The position numbers and the translations under genes are program-made. The notes beneath the pieces were generated by a model, which searched no databases, was not told the origin of the DNA, and saw only the letters and a program-made list of their open reading frames with translations. 64,000 nucleotides of DNA from Actinoplanes oblitus (GTDB lineage: Bacteria > Actinomycetota > Actinomycetes > Mycobacteriales > Micromonosporaceae). Shown in pieces: positions 25,244-33,915 of this stretch (positions are counted from its first letter, which is position 1; each line of letters begins with the position of its first letter). Where the stretch lies: the NCBI RefSeq assembly GCF_030252345.1, contig NZ_CP126980.1, positions 1,201,501 through 1,265,500 on the forward strand, in the 5' to 3' direction.

Positions 25244-26295
25244 ACCGGACATGGACCACAGCCGCCGTGGCCGGCGCGCTGGTGGCCGCCGGGGTGGCGG
25301 CGTTCGTCCTGGTCGGTGGTCTGCCGGAGGGCGACACCCCGGCACGGGCCGGTGGCAGCGCGCCGGCCGCGACCGCCGACGTGACGAAGCAGACGCTCGT
25401 CGACAAGGAGAGCCACGACGGGACCTTGGGGTACGGCGACACGACCGCGCTCGCCTCCGGCCAGGACGGCACCGTCACCTGGATGCCCGCGGCCGGCGCC
25501 ACGGTCCGCCGGGGCAAGCCGCTGTACAAGGTGGACAACCAGCCGGTGCTGCTGATGTACGGCGCGATGCCCGCCTACCGCTCGCTCTCCGCCGGTGACG
25601 AGGGCACCGACGTCAAGCAGTTGGAGAAGAACCTCTGGGCGCTGGGCTACCGCGGCTTCACCGTCGACGACGAGTACACCTCGGCGACCGCCGACGCTGT
25701 CGAGCAGTGGCAGGACGACCTCGGCCTGGACGAGACCGGCACCGTCGACCTGGGCCGGGTGGTCTTCAAGCCCGGTGCGTTGCGGATCGACTCGCACACC
25801 GTGGAGCCCGGCGGCGCCGCCCAGCGCGGTGGTGAGCTGCTGCAGGTGAGCGACACCGGCCGGGTCGTCACCGTGGAACTGGACGTCGCCGACCAGCGGC
25901 TGGCCAGAAAGGGTGCCGAGGTCGAGGTCACCCTGCCGGACGGCACCGAGGTCCCGGGCCGGATCACCGGCGTGGAGACCACCGTCGAACAGGCGGAGAA
26001 CCCCGGCGAGGAGGACACCACCAAGGTCACCGTGACGATCACCTTCGACCGGACGCCGGCCGGGCTGAACCAGGCCGCGGTGTCAGTGCTCTTCGTCGCC
26101 TCGCAGGCCAAGGACGTGCTGACCGTGCCGGTCAACGCGCTGCTGGCGCTCGCCGAGGGCGGGTACGGCCTGCAGGTCGCCGACGGCGGCACCACCCGGA
26201 TCGTGGCGGTCCGGACCGGCCTGTTCGCCGACGGGCGGGTCGAGGTCTCCGGCGCCGGCCTGGCCGCGGGCATGAAGGTGGGTGTCCCGGCATGA
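25240..26295 (+). CDS. Periplasmic-adaptor-like membrane fusion protein with peptidoglycan-binding domain
   Basis: A 351-residue protein: N-terminal signal anchor (residues 5-25), a short biotinyl-lipoyl-like hairpin half ([20 protein letters not shown]), a peptidoglycan-binding type 1 domain ([20 protein letters not shown] to [10 protein letters not shown], about 117-165), then beta-barrel and membrane-proximal domains of the MacA/HlyD class. In Gram-positive bacteria such adaptors bridge an ABC permease to the wall. GTG 25240 and ATGA 26292 overlaps tie it to the lipoprotein and ATPase genes. Confidence 0.88.
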   Translation: MNRTWTTAAVAGALVAAGVAAFVLVGGLPEGDTPARAGGSAPAATADVTKQTLVDKESHDGTLGYGDTTALASGQDGTVTWMPAAGATVRRGKPLYKVDNQPVLLMYGAMPAYRSLSAGDEGTDVKQLEKNLWALGYRGFTVDDEYTSATADAVEQWQDDLGLDETGTVDLGRVVFKPGALRIDSHTVEPGGAAQRGGELLQVSDTGRVVTVELDVADQRLARKGAEVEVTLPDGTEVPGRITGVETTVEQAENPGEEDTTKVTVTITFDRTPAGLNQAAVSVLFVASQAKDVLTVPVNALLALAEGGYGLQVADGGTTRIVAVRTGLFADGRVEVSGAGLAAGMKVGVPA

Positions 26296-26951
26296 GCCCG
26301 GTGATCGAACTTCGCGGGGTCACCAAGACCTATCCGGGCGGGGTCACCGCGCTGCGCTCGGTCGACCTCACCGTCGAGGCCGGCGAGCTGATCGCCATCG
26401 TCGGCCCGTCCGGCTCCGGCAAGTCCACCATGCTGCACATGATCGGCACCCTGGACCGGCCGAGCAGCGGCACCATCCGGATCGACGGGCACGACGTGGC
26501 GGCACTCTCCGACCGGCAGCTGTCGGCGTTGCGGGCCCTGTCCATCGGGTTCGTCTTCCAGCAGTTCCACCTGGCTCCGGGCCGCACGGCGGTGGCCAAC
26601 GTCGCCGACGGGCTGCTCTACTCCGGCGTACCGAAAAAGGAGCGGGAGCGGCGCGCCGAGGCCGCCTTGACCCGCGTCGGCCTCGGCGATCGTCTCGGGC
26701 ATCGCCCGCATCAGCTCTCCGGAGGGGAGCGGCAGCGCGTCGCGGTGGCCCGCGCGGTGGCGGGCGACCCGGCGGTGCTGCTGGCCGACGAGCCCACCGG
26801 CAACCTCGACTCGGTGGCCGGCGCGGGCGTTGTCGACCTGCTGCGCGAGCTCAACGTCGCGGGCACCACGGTCCTGGTGATCACCCACGATCAGGAGATC
26901 GCCGGCTCGCTGCCGCGCCGGGTGCCGATGCGCGACGGGGCGGTGAGCTGA
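26292..26951 (+). CDS. MacB-type ABC transporter ATPase
   Basis: A 219-residue ATPase of the LolD/MacB family: Walker [11 protein letters not shown]-loop in FVFQQFHL, signature [14 protein letters not shown], Walker [14 protein letters not shown] and H-loop VITHDQE. It energises the adjacent FtsX-type permease. The permease gene starts directly at the next base after the stop. Confidence 0.95.
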   Translation: MSPVIELRGVTKTYPGGVTALRSVDLTVEAGELIAIVGPSGSGKSTMLHMIGTLDRPSSGTIRIDGHDVAALSDRQLSALRALSIGFVFQQFHLAPGRTAVANVADGLLYSGVPKKERERRAEAALTRVGLGDRLGHRPHQLSGGERQRVAVARAVAGDPAVLLADEPTGNLDSVAGAGVVDLLRELNVAGTTVLVITHDQEIAGSLPRRVPMRDGAVS

Positions 26952-28160
26952 ATGGCCGTCCTGGCGGAGTCACCGCGACGTTCGCCGCGCCCGGCCCGGC
27001 TCGGCGCCGGTGACCTGGTCCGGCTGGGCGGGGCCGGCCTGCGCTCGCGGCCGCTGCGGGCGGTGCTCTCGGCGCTGGGCATCGCGATCGGCATCGCCGC
27101 GATGGTCGCCGTCGTCGGCATCTCGGCCTCCAGCCGGGCCAACCTGGACCGGGCCCTGGCGCAGCTGGGCACCAACCTGCTCACCGTCTCGCCGGGCAAC
27201 ACCATGTTCGGCGAGGACGCCACCCTGCCCGACGAGGCGCTCTCGATGATCAAACGGATCGGGCCGGTCACCTCGGCCACCGCGGTCGGCAAGGTCACCG
27301 ACACCGCGATCTACCGCACCGACCGGATCCCGTCCGGCGAGACCGGCGGGCTCGCCCTGCTGGCCGCCCAGCTCGACCTGCTCACCACGGTCGGCGGCAG
27401 GATGGCCGAGGGCAGCTGGCTCAACGCGGCCACCGCCGAGTACCCGGCGGTGGTGCTCGGGTCGGCGGCCGCGCGCCGGCTGGGCGACGTGCCGGCGGTC
27501 TACATCGCCGGCCGCTGGTACCGGGTGATCGGCGTGCTGGACAGCGTGCCGCTCGCCGCGGAACTGGACGACGCGGTACTGATCGGGTGGGACGCGGCGA
27601 AGACGTACCTGAGCTTCGACGGGCACGCCACCACCGTCTACACCCGCTCGGTGGAGGCCCGGGTGGAGGCGGTGCGGGCGGTGCTCGCGGCGACCGCCAA
27701 CCCGAAGAACCCGGACCAGGTGCAGGTGTCCAACCCGTCCGACGCCCTGCTGCCGAAACGGGCCGCCGGCACCACGTTCAACGCCCTGCTGCTCGGCCTC
27801 GGCGCTGTCGCGTTGCTGGTCGGCGGCATCGGGGTGGCCAACACCATGGTCATCTCGGTGCTGGAACGACGGGCCGAGATCGGGCTGCGCCGCTCGCTGG
27901 GCGCCACCCGCGGGCAGATCCGCATCCAGTTCGTCGCCGAATCGCTGCTGCTGTCGCTGCTCGGCGGGCTCGGCGGGGTGCTCGGCGGGATCGCGGTGAC
28001 CGCGCTCTACGCCACCACCCAGGACTGGCCGATCGCCGTCCCGCTCTGGGTCACCGCCGGCGGGGTCGCCGCCACCCTGGTGATCGGTGCGATCGCCGGT
28101 CTCTACCCGGCCGTCCGGGCGGCCCGGCTGTCACCGACCGAGGCGCTGGCCGCGGCCTGA
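26952..28160 (+). CDS. MacB/FtsX-type ABC permease
   Basis: A 402-residue permease with one N-terminal TM helix (about 38-60), a large extracytoplasmic MacB periplasmic core domain (about 65-270), and three C-terminal TM helices in FtsX order. The LERRAEIGLRRSLGATRGQIRIQF segment is the typical coupling region after TM2. Such systems act by mechanotransmission and export peptides, lipoproteins or antibiotics. It forms a complete lipoprotein-adaptor-ATPase-permease unit with the genes upstream. Confidence 0.94.
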   Translation: MAVLAESPRRSPRPARLGAGDLVRLGGAGLRSRPLRAVLSALGIAIGIAAMVAVVGISASSRANLDRALAQLGTNLLTVSPGNTMFGEDATLPDEALSMIKRIGPVTSATAVGKVTDTAIYRTDRIPSGETGGLALLAAQLDLLTTVGGRMAEGSWLNAATAEYPAVVLGSAAARRLGDVPAVYIAGRWYRVIGVLDSVPLAAELDDAVLIGWDAAKTYLSFDGHATTVYTRSVEARVEAVRAVLAATANPKNPDQVQVSNPSDALLPKRAAGTTFNALLLGLGAVALLVGGIGVANTMVISVLERRAEIGLRRSLGATRGQIRIQFVAESLLLSLLGGLGGVLGGIAVTALYATTQDWPIAVPLWVTAGGVAATLVIGAIAGLYPAVRAARLSPTEALAAA

Positions 28161-28167
28161 CCGGCGC

Positions 28168-28410
28168 TCAGCGTGCCCCACCGGCCGCCGGCTCGTCGAG
28201 CAGCAGCCGGTGGGCACGCTCGTACAGATCGGGCGCGTCAGGCGTCTGCACCAGCGCGGCGACGATGGCCACCGCCTCCTCGTGCCGGGCGGCCCGGCAC
28301 CGGGACGCGGCCAGGCGGAAACCGAGCAGCACGCCGGCCACCAGAGCGACAGCGGCGACGGCGAAGAACAGGCTGGCGAGCATCCGCCGAGAATACTTCT
28401 CCGCCGACAT
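28168..28410 (-). CDS. Small single-pass membrane protein
   Basis: About 80 residues from ATG 28410 (an internal ATG at 28383 is possible). One transmembrane helix (LASLFFAVAAVALVAGVLLG) is followed by a basic cytoplasmic helix region (RLAASRCRAARHEEAVAIVAALV) and an acidic end. I recognise no family. It converges with the permease gene and is divergent from the secreted protein that follows. Confidence 0.6.
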   Translation of the reverse strand: MSAEKYSRRMLASLFFAVAAVALVAGVLLGFRLAASRCRAARHEEAVAIVAALVQTPDAPDLYERAHRLLLDEPAAGGAR

Positions 28411-28481
28411 TGATCCGTTCTGGGAGCGATCCCGTATCGATGGCCGAAGCAAGTCTTTGCCAGGGGGAGAGGCGCCGGCCA

Positions 28482-29489
28482 ATGTATCGGTCCAAAATCA
28501 GCAGCAAACCGCGTCGCTGGAAGGTGGTCGCGGTCGTCGGGGTCGCGGTGACCATCGCCGGCATCGGACTCGGGGTGGCTTCGGCCGCCGAGTCCACGCC
28601 CACCGTCAACTGCCCGGACGTGAAGATCAACGTGGCGGTGCCGGCCCAGGCGCAGAACGAGGTCAACCGCAACCTCGACCTGCTGAAGACCCAGATCGCC
28701 GAGGCGAACAAGCGGATCGCCGACACCAAGGGCCAGGGCGGCGCCAACTTCATCCAGAACGCCATCCTCGGCCCGCTGAAGGACAAGCGGTTCGCCGCCA
28801 TCAGCCGGATCGAGACGGCGATCGGGCGCAACGCGGCGAAGCCGAACCTGAACGCCGGCGGCCTGGCCGCCTGCACGCTCAACAAGGACGGCGGCGCGGC
28901 GCCGGCCAAGCCGGTGGCCACCGTGACCAACGCGGCGCCCGGCGCGAACCTGGGCATCCTGACGAACAGCTGCGACACCAGCAAGCTGACGCGGCACGAC
29001 GGTTTCCAGAAGGGCGACCGGTGCGTCTCCACCGAGTTCGGTGAGGTCGGCTCGGCGGCGAACAACCCGTCGCTGCTGATCACCGGCGCGCCCCGCCAGG
29101 TCAACCGGAACCAGGCCTTCACCCTGCAGGTCAGCACCCGCAACCTGATCCGCGACCGGTTCCTCGCGGCCGGCCAGGGCGGTTACTACGTGGAATCGAG
29201 CGTGCTCAAGAACGGCCTGGTGCGCGGCCACTTCCACACCGCGTGCCGGATGCTGGCGAGCACGAACGAGGCGCCGACCCCGGAAGGCGTCCCGGCGTTC
29301 TTCGTGGCCACCGAGGACAGCAAGGGCGGGCGGACGCCGGACACGGTGACCATCCAGGTCCCGGGGCTGCCGCAGTCCGGGCTCGCGCAGTGCGCGTCGT
29401 GGGCCGGTGACGGCTCACACCGGATTCCGATGATGGAGCGCGCCAACCAGACGCCGGCCTTCGACACGGTCCGCATCCGGGTCCGCTGA
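28482..29489 (+). CDS. Secreted protein of unknown function
   Basis: A 335-residue protein with a long signal peptide (RRWKVVAVVGVAVTIAGIGLGVASAAE, cleavage near residue 36). The mature part has an N-terminal helical stretch (about 55-105, EVNRNLDLLKTQIAEANKRIADTK) and a beta-rich C-terminal region of about 180 residues with four to six Cys that may form disulphides. No catalytic motif is recognised. GGGGGAGAG lies 12 bases before the ATG at 28482. The gene ends in a strong terminator and is the last host gene before the genomic island. Confidence 0.8.
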   Translation: MYRSKISSKPRRWKVVAVVGVAVTIAGIGLGVASAAESTPTVNCPDVKINVAVPAQAQNEVNRNLDLLKTQIAEANKRIADTKGQGGANFIQNAILGPLKDKRFAAISRIETAIGRNAAKPNLNAGGLAACTLNKDGGAAPAKPVATVTNAAPGANLGILTNSCDTSKLTRHDGFQKGDRCVSTEFGEVGSAANNPSLLITGAPRQVNRNQAFTLQVSTRNLIRDRFLAAGQGGYYVESSVLKNGLVRGHFHTACRMLASTNEAPTPEGVPAFFVATEDSKGGRTPDTVTIQVPGLPQSGLAQCASWAGDGSHRIPMMERANQTPAFDTVRIRVR

Positions 29490-29498
29490 CCCGACGAC

Positions 29499-29530
29499 GA
29501 GAAGGGCCCGCCGGCCGGTGGGCCCTTCTC
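29499..29530 (+). terminator. Terminator after the secreted-protein gene
   Basis: An 11-bp perfect stem (GAGAAGGGCCC and its complement) with a GC-rich 10-nt loop begins 10 bp after the stop codon, just outside the island. Confidence 0.88.
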
Positions 29531-29547
29531 GCAGGTCCGGGTGATCA

Positions 29548-29590
29548 GGCGCGCCCCGTAGGATTCGAACCTACGACCGACGGATTAGAA
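29548..29590 (-). repeat. Left attachment site: displaced 3' end of tRNA-Arg
   Basis: Carries the T arm and part of the anticodon arm of a tRNA-Arg but no 5' half, so it is not a tRNA gene. It differs from the intact copy at three positions, two of which are paired T-stem positions (a T:A pair instead of C:G on the displayed strand), so it retains a foldable T arm. After integration this is the original host end; the intact gene now carries the element's version. Confidence 0.88.
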
Positions 29591-29713
29591 CACTGCCGGG
29601 CGTGTCGACTCACCGGAGATCATCAGATCTCCGCTTGACCTGCCGAGACGCTGATTCGGTCCCGTTGCGGTCATCCAAGATCATGGTGATCCATCCGCGA
29701 TAACGCTGATTAT

Positions 29714-29732
29714 GGGTAACAAACTGGGTAAC
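29714..29732 (+). repeat. Left GGGTAAC direct repeat (possible integrase arm site)
   Basis: GGGTAACAAACTGGGTAAC contains two GGGTAAC boxes and matches 16 of 19 positions of 36887-36905 at the other island end. Both lie roughly 60-130 bp inside the attachment repeats in the same orientation. A 7-bp perfect dyad GGAGATC/GATCTCC sits at 29615-29632. The rest of 29591-29785 has no gene. Confidence 0.5.
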
Positions 29733-29785
29733 CGCTCCGCGCCCTCGCCGGAGTCATTCGTGCTGTTCAACGCTGGATTGGCCGG

Positions 29786-30712
29786 CTACCCCAGGGCCGA
29801 GACGATCTCGGTGGCGAGGTCCATGCTGCCGGCGGCGACGAATCGCTGTCGCCGGTCCATCGCCTTGGCTACCTCGTCGAACGTGTCGAACCCGTAGTCA
29901 AGGGATACGGGCTTGCCTTCCAGGTCAAGCACTGCTCCGCCGGAGGCGTGCAGGATGTAGTGCCCTGGTGCGAGGTCCCACACTGCGAAGCCCTTGGCGA
30001 ACTCGATGACGGACTCGGTCATACCGGCCGCGACATGGCACAGGCTGACCGACCCGAAGTCGACGCCGATGCGGCCCCGGCTCTTTCCGTCCGTGCCGGG
30101 CGTGTCCAACGCTTCAATGAGCCGGGTCTGCTGAGACAGGGGGATGAACCGCTCACCCGCCTTCATCAGGAAGTTGGTGACCAGGGACTCGGAAAGCTTC
30201 TTCGTCGAGCGCTGCTTCAGCTCGAACGTGTCGGAGTCCGCCGTGATGACGAAAGCGCGGTCAACGCCCTGGTCGTCACGTGCGCCGACGTAGAGCTGAA
30301 GGTGATGGAAGATGTCGCCCACCACGGCGACGATCGGCTGAGCCGCTGCGCGCGAGTAGACCATCACGTGCGTGTAGCCGAGCAGGCCCCGTACCGCCAG
30401 TTCGCTGGTGTCCAGGGGATCGACGAGCACGCACAGATCAGGGTCGGAGTTGTCGCCGATGACCTCCGGTTCGGCTTCCTCGGAGGCGTAGACGAACGAT
30501 CCGAGGATGGGGGTCAGGAGTTCCCGGTACCGGCGATGCATCCACAGGTCATGCTCGGACAGGAAGTTGTCCTCGTGGCGCAGGTTCTCGCTCTCGCCGC
30601 GCCTGCCGGTCAGAGCCGCTTCGATGAGTCGTGGCCGCAGCTCTAGCATCACCCCTCTCACCGTCTCGGCGATTTCGTGAGCGAGGGGTGGCATGTCCTT
30701 GGCCTGCTCCAT
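29786..30712 (-). CDS. Inositol-monophosphatase-superfamily phosphatase
   Basis: A 308-residue enzyme of the IMPase/FBPase/CysQ superfamily. The metal-binding residues are E78-E79 (ASEEAEPE), D98 and D101 in VDPLDTSE (DPxDGT motif, here with Ser/Glu variation), and D246 in AVWDLAPGHYILHASGG. It removes a phosphate from a small molecule: inositol phosphate, nucleotide 3'-phosphate or a sugar phosphate. It is the second gene after the regulator (19-bp gap, GGAGA ribosome site). In this cluster it may act opposite to the kinase at 34156-34986; this pairing is inference. Confidence 0.85.
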   Translation of the reverse strand: MEQAKDMPPLAHEIAETVRGVMLELRPRLIEAALTGRRGESENLRHEDNFLSEHDLWMHRRYRELLTPILGSFVYASEEAEPEVIGDNSDPDLCVLVDPLDTSELAVRGLLGYTHVMVYSRAAAQPIVAVVGDIFHHLQLYVGARDDQGVDRAFVITADSDTFELKQRSTKKLSESLVTNFLMKAGERFIPLSQQTRLIEALDTPGTDGKSRGRIGVDFGSVSLCHVAAGMTESVIEFAKGFAVWDLAPGHYILHASGGAVLDLEGKPVSLDYGFDTFDEVAKAMDRRQRFVAAGSMDLATEIVSALG

Positions 30713-30731
30713 CAGCGCGTCTCCAGTCCTC

Positions 30732-31937
30732 TCAGCGCAACTCCAACGGCGGTTCGATACCGGGTGGGCTCATCGTCGCTGCGATGAACACCGCCTCGAA
30801 AGTTGCCGCCTGAATGATCTTTGCTCCGGTGAGTTCTTCGAAGCTCTCGACTTCAAGCGTGTTGCCCTTCGTCATAGCTCCGAACACGGCGAAGTACAAC
30901 TCGGCACCGGGGTATCGCTCGCGTAGCTCTCGGGCCACCAGGCCCACCACGTCAGCATGCTTGACCTCGAAGTCGCAGATCACGATGACCGGAGCCTCCA
31001 CCGAGTCGGGGAAGTGTGATTCCGGCGCGAAGCTGATCGCGTTCCTCGCGCGGTTACAGCGGAGGTACCCGATCGAGCATCGGTTGAACTGAGCCGACGC
31101 CAGGAAGGTCGCCATCACGAGGCCGGCCTCATTGATGCCGAAGCAGATGTCCGCGTCCAGGCGGCGACCGAGACTCTTGATCTGCCTCATGATGCGCTGA
31201 ATCCCGAAGCCGAACGTGTTCCAGGTCAGATCTAGCAGGTGCCCGGGATTCGGGTTAGGCAGCGAGAACGCGCAGATGGCGGGGTTGCCGTTGTCAATCG
31301 TCGGCACCAGGAGGTTGAAGTCCGCGCCGATGATGTTGTCGACGTCCGGTGATCCGTCCACCACCGCGTTGCGTACGCGGAGCGTGTCGCTTGTCGCCGG
31401 AATGGAGGAGCGGACGGCGGTCATCTTCAGCGCCAACTGATCTTCTGGGGGCAGCTTTTCGTAAGCCTCCTGCACCAGGTCGCCTGGGGAGATCACTTCT
31501 TCCCCCATACGATGCGGGCTACGCCCGTATGCAGCCGCCAGGATGAGCAGGCTGGCGTACGACGGCGGAGATCCGACCCCAGCAGTTCCGCGCGACCGCG
31601 CCCAGCTCTCCCAGGCGTTGATCGTTGTCCCGCCCAACGTGGTCTGGTTGCCCGCGACGTCGTTGTATCGCACTGCGGCCTGGTCCTGGGAGAGCCCTGC
31701 GGCGTACCTGAATGCCTGAATGCTCGGTAGGTCGTCGTGCCGCTCCATCAGCTTGCGAGCCGCAGCCTTGACCGATCCGTACTCGAAGAAGAGGGCTTGA
31801 CCTTGGCGGGCAAGTTCCCGTCCACGCTTCTGCGGCGATTGGTTCTGTGGCGTTGTACTGCCCAAGATGGCCCTCCGACGCCCCGACCTACGGCTTCGGT
31901 CCTCACTGGTCGTGACGGCCACCTTACTGTTGCCCAT
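30732..31937 (-). CDS. XRE-type regulator fused to a phosphoribosyltransferase-like domain
   Basis: A 401-residue protein. Residues about 40-65 are a helical preamble; residues about 73-145 form a helix-turn-helix of XRE type (FRYAAGLSQDQAAVRYND, INAWESW, SYASLLILAAAYG). Residues about 240-355 resemble a type I phosphoribosyltransferase fold: GFGIQRIMRQIKSLGRRLDADICFGINEAGLVMATFLA, then VIVICDFEVKHADVVGLVARELRER at the place of the PRPP loop, but without the usual Thr-rich loop, so it more likely binds than converts a ligand. ATG 31937 lies inside a perfect palindrome, suggesting autoregulation. It is divergent from the radical SAM operon it probably controls. Confidence 0.72.
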   Translation of the reverse strand: MGNSKVAVTTSEDRSRRSGRRRAILGSTTPQNQSPQKRGRELARQGQALFFEYGSVKAAARKLMERHDDLPSIQAFRYAAGLSQDQAAVRYNDVAGNQTTLGGTTINAWESWARSRGTAGVGSPPSYASLLILAAAYGRSPHRMGEEVISPGDLVQEAYEKLPPEDQLALKMTAVRSSIPATSDTLRVRNAVVDGSPDVDNIIGADFNLLVPTIDNGNPAICAFSLPNPNPGHLLDLTWNTFGFGIQRIMRQIKSLGRRLDADICFGINEAGLVMATFLASAQFNRCSIGYLRCNRARNAISFAPESHFPDSVEAPVIVICDFEVKHADVVGLVARELRERYPGAELYFAVFGAMTKGNTLEVESFEELTGAKIIQAATFEAVFIAATMSPPGIEPPLELR

Positions 31938-31949
31938 CCTGATGGGCAA
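31930..31949. promoter_or_regulatory. Perfect palindrome overlapping the regulator start codon
   Basis: TTGCCCATC and GATGGGCAA form a perfect 9-bp dyad with a 2-bp centre; the ATG of the regulator is inside one arm. Further candidate sites in the divergent region 31950-32170 are GCACAC/GTGTGC (about 32020-32035) and TTGAC/GTCAA (32063-32080). Confidence 0.55.
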
Positions 31950-32170
31950 TGAATGCCAAGGCGCGTAGATCCGCAGGTAAAAGCTGCCCAGAGATCCGGT
32001 CGTCATTGGACTGGCACACAGGTGTGCACCCCGATCCGCAAGTGCGACTGTTCTCGCAGCGCTTGACCTTACGGAGTCAACGCCCCAGTTCCCCGCTCGC
32101 CGTCCCAGCACCGTGAAGCGAAGGCGGCGAGCGGCCATCAACGTGCAAATCCGGTGCGAGGAGGTGAGCA

Positions 32171-32437
32171 GTGGGGCACCGCGTTCCGTCCGTGAAGCGT
32201 GAGATTCTGCCCGGCGTCACCCTGACGGTGAGCGTCATGGGCGGCTACTCGATCGAGCGCGACGGCGAATACATCGGCTGGATTCATGCCAGCCTGGGAG
32301 ACCGCTGGAACGCATACGTCAGGCGACCGGGGAGCAGTGGGGACCTGGTCGGTCGCTATGCCCAGGACGACGCCGTGAGAGCCATCGTGGCCGCATGGGA
32401 AGCAGGTGCGGCCTTGCCCAACAAGTGCCGACCGTGA
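32171..32437 (+). CDS. Small protein of unknown function, first gene of radical SAM operon
   Basis: An 88-residue protein from GTG 32171, preceded by a strong GAGGAGGTGAG ribosome site. The sequence GGYSIERDGEYIGWIHASLGDRWNAYVRRP (positions about 24-53) has alternating hydrophobic residues as in a small beta-sheet, followed by a helix (AQDDAVRAIVAAWEAGA). I recognise no family. A role as recognition or leader-binding protein is conceivable given its position, but it does not look like a canonical RRE domain. GTGA overlap with the next gene shows coupling. Confidence 0.7.
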   Translation: MGHRVPSVKREILPGVTLTVSVMGGYSIERDGEYIGWIHASLGDRWNAYVRRPGSSGDLVGRYAQDDAVRAIVAAWEAGAALPNKCRP

Positions 32438-32757
32438 CGGGGCAGCGAGAGTATCCACCTGCCGCGCTGGTGCACTCCGAGTCGTGCCGGGACGTAGAGG
32501 GCATACGTGCGAGTGGCGCAGTCCTGATTCCGATGCTCACGCCGGCCATCGCCCGTGCGTACCCGAACGCTCGGATGCATTCGTGTTACCACTTCACGCT
32601 GCATGCGCGCGGGCTGGTGGAGACCATGCACTACCCGCCACATCCGTACGAGGAGTCCACGGTGGTCTACGCGGACGCAACCATGCCGCTCTGCAAGGTG
32701 TGCATGGGGACGCATAGCGCCCTTGACCGCCTGATCTTGCCGCCAGAGGTGCGCTGA
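32434..32757 (+). CDS. Small Cys/His-containing protein of unknown function
   Basis: A 107-residue protein from GTG 32434, overlapping the previous stop by 4 bp. It contains six His and four Cys; LCKVCMGTH at about residues 88-96 is a CxxC zinc-ribbon-like knuckle, and MHSCYHFTLH at about 47-56 may complete a metal site. Tandem HYPPHPYEESTVVYAD suggests a beta-rich fold. I do not recognise the family. The position between a small protein and the radical SAM enzyme suggests an accessory role in the same pathway. Confidence 0.7.
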   Translation: MTGQREYPPAALVHSESCRDVEGIRASGAVLIPMLTPAIARAYPNARMHSCYHFTLHARGLVETMHYPPHPYEESTVVYADATMPLCKVCMGTHSALDRLILPPEVR

Positions 32758-32790
32758 CACCCGCTTCCATCTCCGAGAACAGGGGACCGG

Positions 32791-33915
32791 ATGTACCAGG
32801 CAATCATCAGCCCACAGGAAAATCTGTTCGTCGCCGTCCGGGCTGGCCAACAAGCGGCGATGCAAATGCCCTCCGGCTACTACGCCGAACTCGCCGACCG
32901 AGCGGACACAAACGACATCGTGCCGGACTGGTTCAGCGATGCCGCCCGCCAAGCGTGGCAGATCGAACTAGCCGACTTGCCCATCGGCGACGTGCTCATC
33001 GTCCGTCCGCCGTCGGTCTCTCCCGTGACCTACAGCCGCGCCTCATGGGAGATCAACAAAGGCTGCAACTTCTCCTGCGAGCACTGCTACCTGGAACAGC
33101 GCCCGTTCACTGGCCTACCCCTGCCGGAGAAGCTGCGACTACTCGACATGCTTCGCGACATGGGAGTGATCTGGTTCGAGATCACCGGCGGGGAACCGCT
33201 CATCGACCAGGACTTCATTCCCGCCTACGAACACGCTCACGAAGCCGGAATGATGATGGAGATTCTGACCAACGGCTCCCGGCTCTACCGTGACGAGTTG
33301 CTTGAAGCGTTCACCTCACGTCGCCCACACAAGATCACCGTCTCCATGTACGGGGCCAGCCCGGAGACAGCCGACGCGCTCACCCAGACACGGGGCGCGT
33401 TCAAGAACGCCTATCGCGGTCTCGTTGCGGCGGCTGGAGCCGGTTTACCCCTTGAGGTCACGCTGATCATCACCAAGCACAACGTCGAGGAACTGAGCGA
33501 GATGCGTGCGATGGTGCGCGATCTGGGCCTGCCGTTCAAGGAGTACGGCTCCATCTCTCCGACCTATACCGGCAAGGGCACGACCCTGGAGACACAGGTC
33601 CCGGGCCTCATCGGTAAGAGCGACATCTTCCAGGGCTGCCCTGCCGGTCACACGTCCTTCCACGTCGACCCGCTCGGGTTCACCACGATGTGCAAGGTCG
33701 GCCGGGACAACCCCATCAACTTGATCACCGAAGGGCCTGATGGCCTGCTGCGTCTGCCCGCCATCGCAGACGCCCAAATGCTTCGCACGGGTGGATGTAC
33801 GGGCTGCAAGCTCTCGTCCGCCTGCCGGGTATGCCGACCCATGGCACGCGTGTACCAGGAGGCGAAGGCACCACTCAGTCACTATTGCCAGCACGGCATG
33901 AAGGAGGAGTCATGA
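32791..33915 (+). CDS. Radical SAM/SPASM peptide-modifying enzyme (candidate)
   Basis: A 374-residue enzyme. An N-terminal ~80-residue region precedes the radical SAM core; C92, C96 and C99 form CxxxCxxC in GCNFSCEHC, and GGEP lies at residues 133-136. A SPASM-type C-terminus supplies C283, C301 (GFTTMC), C336, C339, C345, C348 and C366, enough for two auxiliary iron-sulphur clusters; the spacing CX2CX5CX2C differs by one residue from the usual CX2CX5CX3C. Enzymes of this type modify ribosomal peptides (thioether, C-C or ether cross-links, epimerisation, decarboxylation). The next gene is a 54-residue peptide whose ATG overlaps this stop (ATGA), the usual arrangement for a substrate or partner. 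Confidence 0.88.
   Translation: MYQAIISPQENLFVAVRAGQQAAMQMPSGYYAELADRADTNDIVPDWFSDAARQAWQIELADLPIGDVLIVRPPSVSPVTYSRASWEINKGCNFSCEHCYLEQRPFTGLPLPEKLRLLDMLRDMGVIWFEITGGEPLIDQDFIPAYEHAHEAGMMMEILTNGSRLYRDELLEAFTSRRPHKITVSMYGASPETADALTQTRGAFKNAYRGLVAAAGAGLPLEVTLIITKHNVEELSEMRAMVRDLGLPFKEYGSISPTYTGKGTTLETQVPGLIGKSDIFQGCPAGHTSFHVDPLGFTTMCKVGRDNPINLITEGPDGLLRLPAIADAQMLRTGGCTGCKLSSACRVCRPMARVYQEAKAPLSHYCQHGMKEES

Noticed and set aside
29548..29590. Second tRNA-Arg gene
   Set aside because: Only the 3' half is present; there is no D arm or acceptor 5' strand. It is an attachment-site duplicate.
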